Assembly: GCA_040266255.1 (NCBI GenBank)
Contig: JBDQEV010000031.1
Location: forward strand, 1 to 8,331
DNA: 8,331 bases
Direction of reading: 5' to 3'
From: Comchoanobacter sp040266255
GTDB taxonomy: Bacteria > Pseudomonadota > Gammaproteobacteria > Comchoanobacterales > Comchoanobacteraceae
The notes beneath the pieces were generated by a model. It was not told where the DNA came from. It did not search any database and saw only the letters and a list, made by a program, of their open reading frames with translations. How positions within the stretch are numbered: position 1 is the stretch's first letter; every line of letters begins with the position of its first letter. Of the stretch, positions 6,158 through 8,331 are shown piece after piece. Made by a program: the position numbers and the translations under genes.

Positions 6158-6898
6158 ATGGAGCAGATGAAAGAGATTCACTTAAGTGCATACGATTCAA
6201 AGTGGCCTGATCTGTATCAACAAGAAAAGCAGAAAATCATGCAGGCTTTAGAAAAGAATACGTTTTGTATACATCATGTTGGATCAACAGCAGTTACAGG
6301 GTTGGCTTCAAAACCCAAGATTGATATTATTGCAGAGATTTACGACATTAAAAAAACACTTGAGCAATTGCCACTTGCTGGATATGAATTTCAGAGTGAA
6401 TGGAATGTTCCAGGGAAGTATGGTTATACCAAAAGGGGTAAACTAGATGTGAATCTGCATGTATATCCTAGAAACCATGCTGAAACAGTTGGGAATTTAT
6501 TATTCCGAGATTACCTTATAGCAAATCCTGAAATAAAATCTAGCTATGAGCGTATTAAATATCAGTTGACAGCAGACCCTCATATGAAGAAAAGAAACAG
6601 AGATTCATTGGGATTTCCAGAATACACAATCAAAAAGTCTGTCTTTGTTGAAAGTATATTGGATCAACTCGGTTATGATTTGCCACGCCTATTAAAACCA
6701 GTCACAAAAAAGCACCATGAGTATTTAAGTGACAAATGTCTCAAGGGGGAAGGCGTTATTCTCTGCTTGAAGGGAGTAAATGTTTGTGGTTATGCTGAAA
6801 TCTCAGACTCGGTAGATCTTTATTTGGACAATACAGAAGTCGACCAGAGTGTATTTCAGCGTTTAATCACAAGATGGATCGAGAATAAAGTAGAGTAA
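6158..6898 (+). CDS. GrpB family (UPF0157) nucleotidyltransferase-fold protein with extra C-terminal tail
   Basis: A 246-residue protein whose first 175 or so residues are a GrpB/UPF0157 domain, a member of the nucleotidyltransferase superfamily of undefined substrate. Visible signatures are YDSKWPDLYQQEK (12-24), HHVGSTAVTGLASKPKIDI (39-57, with G42-S43 and D56 of the nucleotidyltransferase-like motif), KLDVNLHVYP (95-104, D98 as the likely third acidic position) and NLLFRDYLIANPE (113-125). GrpB proteins usually end near here; this one continues for about 65 residues. The tail pattern (EGVILCLKGVNVCGYAEI, then a Leu/Trp-rich helix FQRLITRWIENK) recalls pieces of a GNAT acetyltransferase, a known GrpB fusion partner, but is too short for a whole one. 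The start is ambiguous: ATG 6158 lies in a purine-rich context, while ATG 6167 has GGAG only 3 nt before it and fits the usual 'M..I.L..YD' beginning. It is monocistronic with its own promoter. Confidence 0.85.
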   Translation: MEQMKEIHLSAYDSKWPDLYQQEKQKIMQALEKNTFCIHHVGSTAVTGLASKPKIDIIAEIYDIKKTLEQLPLAGYEFQSEWNVPGKYGYTKRGKLDVNLHVYPRNHAETVGNLLFRDYLIANPEIKSSYERIKYQLTADPHMKKRNRDSLGFPEYTIKKSVFVESILDQLGYDLPRLLKPVTKKHHEYLSDKCLKGEGVILCLKGVNVCGYAEISDSVDLYLDNTEVDQSVFQRLITRWIENKVE

Positions 6899-6968
6899 TG
6901 CTTAGTGGCCTGAGTTAGTATGGTAATTGATCGGAGTTTTTTTGATTAAGTCCGCATTAAATCACTGT

Positions 6969-6989
6969 ATAAGGTATAAGGTATAAGGT
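6969..6989 (+). repeat. Three perfect tandem copies of a 7-base repeat (ATAAGGT)
   Basis: ATAAGGT occurs at 6969-6975, 6976-6982 and 6983-6989 without mismatch. Two further copies of its TAAGGT core stand alone at 7004-7009 and 7038-7043, both in the larger form TAAGGTGC. All five are on the plus strand between the GrpB-family gene and the small ORF at 7072. Each tandem copy also contains a TATAAG that could act as a weak -10 box. Confidence 0.9.
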
Positions 6990-7059
6990 CGCCAGCAATA
7001 ATTTAAGGTGCTATTCTAGCTGCTCTCAACCCTGCGCTAAGGTGCATTGTGCAAATTAT

Positions 7060-7064
7060 AGGAG
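7060..7064 (+). promoter_or_regulatory. Strong ribosome binding site of the small ORF
   Basis: AGGAG lies 7 nt before the ATG at 7072. This is among the best Shine-Dalgarno matches in the window and the main reason to take the small ORF seriously. Confidence 0.55.
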
Positions 7065-7071
7065 TAGTTAA

Positions 7072-7212
7072 ATGAAAGTGACTAAAAGCTGTGGATTACG
7101 ATACAAAAGCCTCAGCGAGGGGTTCTGCACCAATGCAAGAAAGATGCAACTGATTAAGAGACTTGTGAAGATTAAATCAGTGCAAGCACGTTTCGACAGT
7201 CTTCAGACATGA
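7072..7212 (+). CDS. Possible small basic protein of 46 residues, or remnant of a longer gene
   Basis: A 46-codon ORF begins at ATG 7072 behind AGGAG with ideal spacing and ends at TGA 7210-7212. The peptide starts MKVTKSCGLRYKSLSEG and ends LVKIKSVQARFDSLQT. It is strongly basic (about ten Lys/Arg against two acidic residues), has two Cys and no membrane segment. Its last 41 bases run antisense over the 3' end of the minus-strand gene. The terminal pattern K-I-K-S-x-Q-x-x-F-x-x-L-Q is faintly like the K-x-P-Q-E-x-x-x-L-Q segment of phasins (polyhydroxyalkanoate granule proteins), so it could be a decayed phasin fragment, but this is weak. No known family is assigned. The ORF may be a genuine small protein, a leader peptide or a remnant. 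Confidence 0.35.
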   Translation: MKVTKSCGLRYKSLSEGFCTNARKMQLIKRLVKIKSVQARFDSLQT

Positions 7213-8331
7213 GTACTTTTTTGCATGCTTGTCTCGTATAGCTAATGTAGTCACTGTTGCTTAAGCGAGCTAAGTCTTCCATGGAGTGTATTGCATTAAT
7301 CTCTTCTAATACTCTGTACTGAGACAATCTTAAAATACTAATTTCTTTATCACTAAACTTTAGAGTGTGCTTGAGTACGGCATTAAAGTTTGACTCACTG
7401 AAGCATTGGTTAGTATGTGCTCTGAAGCTTAAAATAAAGGCTAAAGTAGGGTTGTTAGACCAGTCTTTGTTTTTTAATGCAAATGCGATTGATGCGATAT
7501 GCTGGTATTGTAGTTTTGCTTTGGTCAGTGTATGTGTAAATTGAGGAATATAACCAGATAATGGTGCTGGGAGCCATCTTAATATCTCAGATAGTATGTC
7601 GTTTTGCTGGAATCCAAGTGTCTTTAAAAGCAGTTTGCTATCTTCAGGGTTACATTTCTGCCCACAATCAAATAATGAGGCCAGATTGTTTTGATAGATA
7701 GAAAGGCTTTCAGGAAATTGAATTTTATGATTTGGTTTTGAAGTTGGTATAGGCTTTGGAATAAAGCGCTGTTTAAATAATATTTTTGTTTGAGAGTTAA
7801 GAGGTTGCTCAATTGACAATTCTGCTATGATGCTAAGAGCCTTTTGGGGGGTGATGTTGATGATGGCTTTCAATTCAGGCTGGTTGATTTCTAATGCGCG
7901 CATCAGTTCTTGTTCGTAGTGCTCAGTTTGTGAAGTATGCTGTTTGATCAAAAAGAATAATAAAAGATGTGGATAGGCGGCTAAATCAAGCATCAATAGC
8001 TTTTCTTGAATCTCTGAGCAGTCCTGGATGAGTTTTTTGCGATTGAAAATATACGTAGTATAAAGGTCAATCTTCATGCCTTGGGTTGAGTATAGATATG
8101 AGATGACAGCCTTCGCATCTTTTATGCCATTTGAGCTGAGTAGTGTCACTAAGCCTTCAGGAGTTTCTCCAATAGAAAAGTCGTGCAGAGACTTTTCATA
8201 CGCATAAGAGTGCTCCGGTTGCGCTTTAAGCGCATTAGAGTGGTGCTTTTGTGTAGGCTTAATGCAGGATATATAACTTGTACCTGTATTGCCGTTTAAG
8301 TCTGGCTTTTTAAGTTTGGATGGACTTAGCA
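7172..8331 (-). CDS. Unrecognised protein, 5' end outside the window
   Basis: The frame contains 385 residues and stays open to the window edge. The apparent GTG start at 8149 is not real: 60 further sense codons precede it without a stop, and no Shine-Dalgarno lies by it. I recognise no family. The first 60 or so visible residues are polar and rich in Lys, Ser, His and Pro (such as SPSKLKKPDLNG), with the look of a disordered N-terminal region or linker. From about visible residue 60 onward the protein appears helical and soluble, with Leu-rich segments such as LLMLDLAAYPHLLLFFLIKQ. A Pro/Lys-rich linker (RFIPKPIPTSKPNHK) divides it into two helical halves. It ends in a Cys-containing segment (ACKKVLMSEDCRNVLALI). 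No signal peptide or transmembrane segment is evident. Large helical orphan proteins of this type occur among secreted effectors of Legionella-like bacteria, but nothing here shows secretion. Confidence 0.75.
   Translation of the reverse strand, partial: LSPSKLKKPDLNGNTGTSYISCIKPTQKHHSNALKAQPEHSYAYEKSLHDFSIGETPEGLVTLLSSNGIKDAKAVISYLYSTQGMKIDLYTTYIFNRKKLIQDCSEIQEKLLMLDLAAYPHLLLFFLIKQHTSQTEHYEQELMRALEINQPELKAIINITPQKALSIIAELSIEQPLNSQTKILFKQRFIPKPIPTSKPNHKIQFPESLSIYQNNLASLFDCGQKCNPEDSKLLLKTLGFQQNDILSEILRWLPAPLSGYIPQFTHTLTKAKLQYQHIASIAFALKNKDWSNNPTLAFILSFRAHTNQCFSESNFNAVLKHTLKFSDKEISILRLSQYRVLEEINAIHSMEDLARLSNSDYISYTRQACKKVLMSEDCRNVLALI

Noticed and set aside
5930..6181. Minus-strand ORF of 83 codons spanning the gap after the two-helix protein
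   Set aside because: GTG start lies inside the GrpB-family gene, it covers that gene's promoter and the end of the previous gene, and the hydrophobic stretch is explained by AT-rich spacer. No supporting binding site.
6901..6943. Possible terminator after the GrpB-family gene
   Set aside because: A 5-bp stem with a G-T pair (6901-6914) and a run of seven T (6937-6943) are present, but they are more than 20 bases apart and no hairpin abuts the T run.
7110..7120. Small hairpin CCTC-AGC-GAGG
   Set aside because: Only 4 bp, no T run after it, and inside the small ORF; too weak to call a terminator or structured RNA.
7624..7812. Minus-strand ORF of 62 codons
   Set aside because: Out-of-frame shadow within the long minus-strand gene.

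Overview
The window is AT-rich (roughly 40% G+C by eye), densely packed DNA. The proteins look gammaproteobacterial, of the host-associated or aquatic low-GC kind (Legionella/Coxiella or Francisella/Fastidiosibacter relatives). This placement is inferred from an MFS carrier of the Pht/Fpt style common in Legionella and Francisella, a lone IcmL/DotI-like secretory protein, and general protein composition. No rRNA, tRNA, CRISPR array or complete insertion sequence is visible.

Left edge (1-851): the C-terminal catalytic part of a tyrosine recombinase runs in from outside the window. It meets, stop codon against stop codon, a minus-strand gene for a small exported protein that resembles the periplasmic domain of IcmL/DotI. 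A recombinase here suggests the window starts at or near the end of an integrated element.

Centre (about 990-5994): an MFS transporter gene with an extended -10 promoter and an 85-nt leader overlaps a gene for a lytic-transglycosylase-like lipoprotein. That gene overlaps, tail to tail, a minus-strand CPA1 (NhaP-type) Na+/H+ antiporter gene. The NhaP gene is divergent from nhaA, and the two antiporter promoters appear to share one -10 region, so only one polymerase could open it at a time. One antiporter has the Asn-Asp motif of electroneutral exchangers and the other the Asp-Asp motif of electrogenic NhaA, so the pair looks like a compact sodium and pH homeostasis module. Two bases after nhaA lies a gene for an unrecognised two-helix membrane protein, a candidate accessory of the antiporter.

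Right part (about 6120-8331): a monocistronic GrpB-family (UPF0157) gene with a good extended -10 promoter and an unusual C-terminal tail is followed by a 273-base region. This region holds three tandem copies of a 7-base repeat, two more copies of its TAAGGT core, and a 46-codon ORF with a strong ribosome binding site. The last gene, on the minus strand, is an unrecognised protein that stays open to the window edge; its apparent GTG start at 8149 is not a true start.
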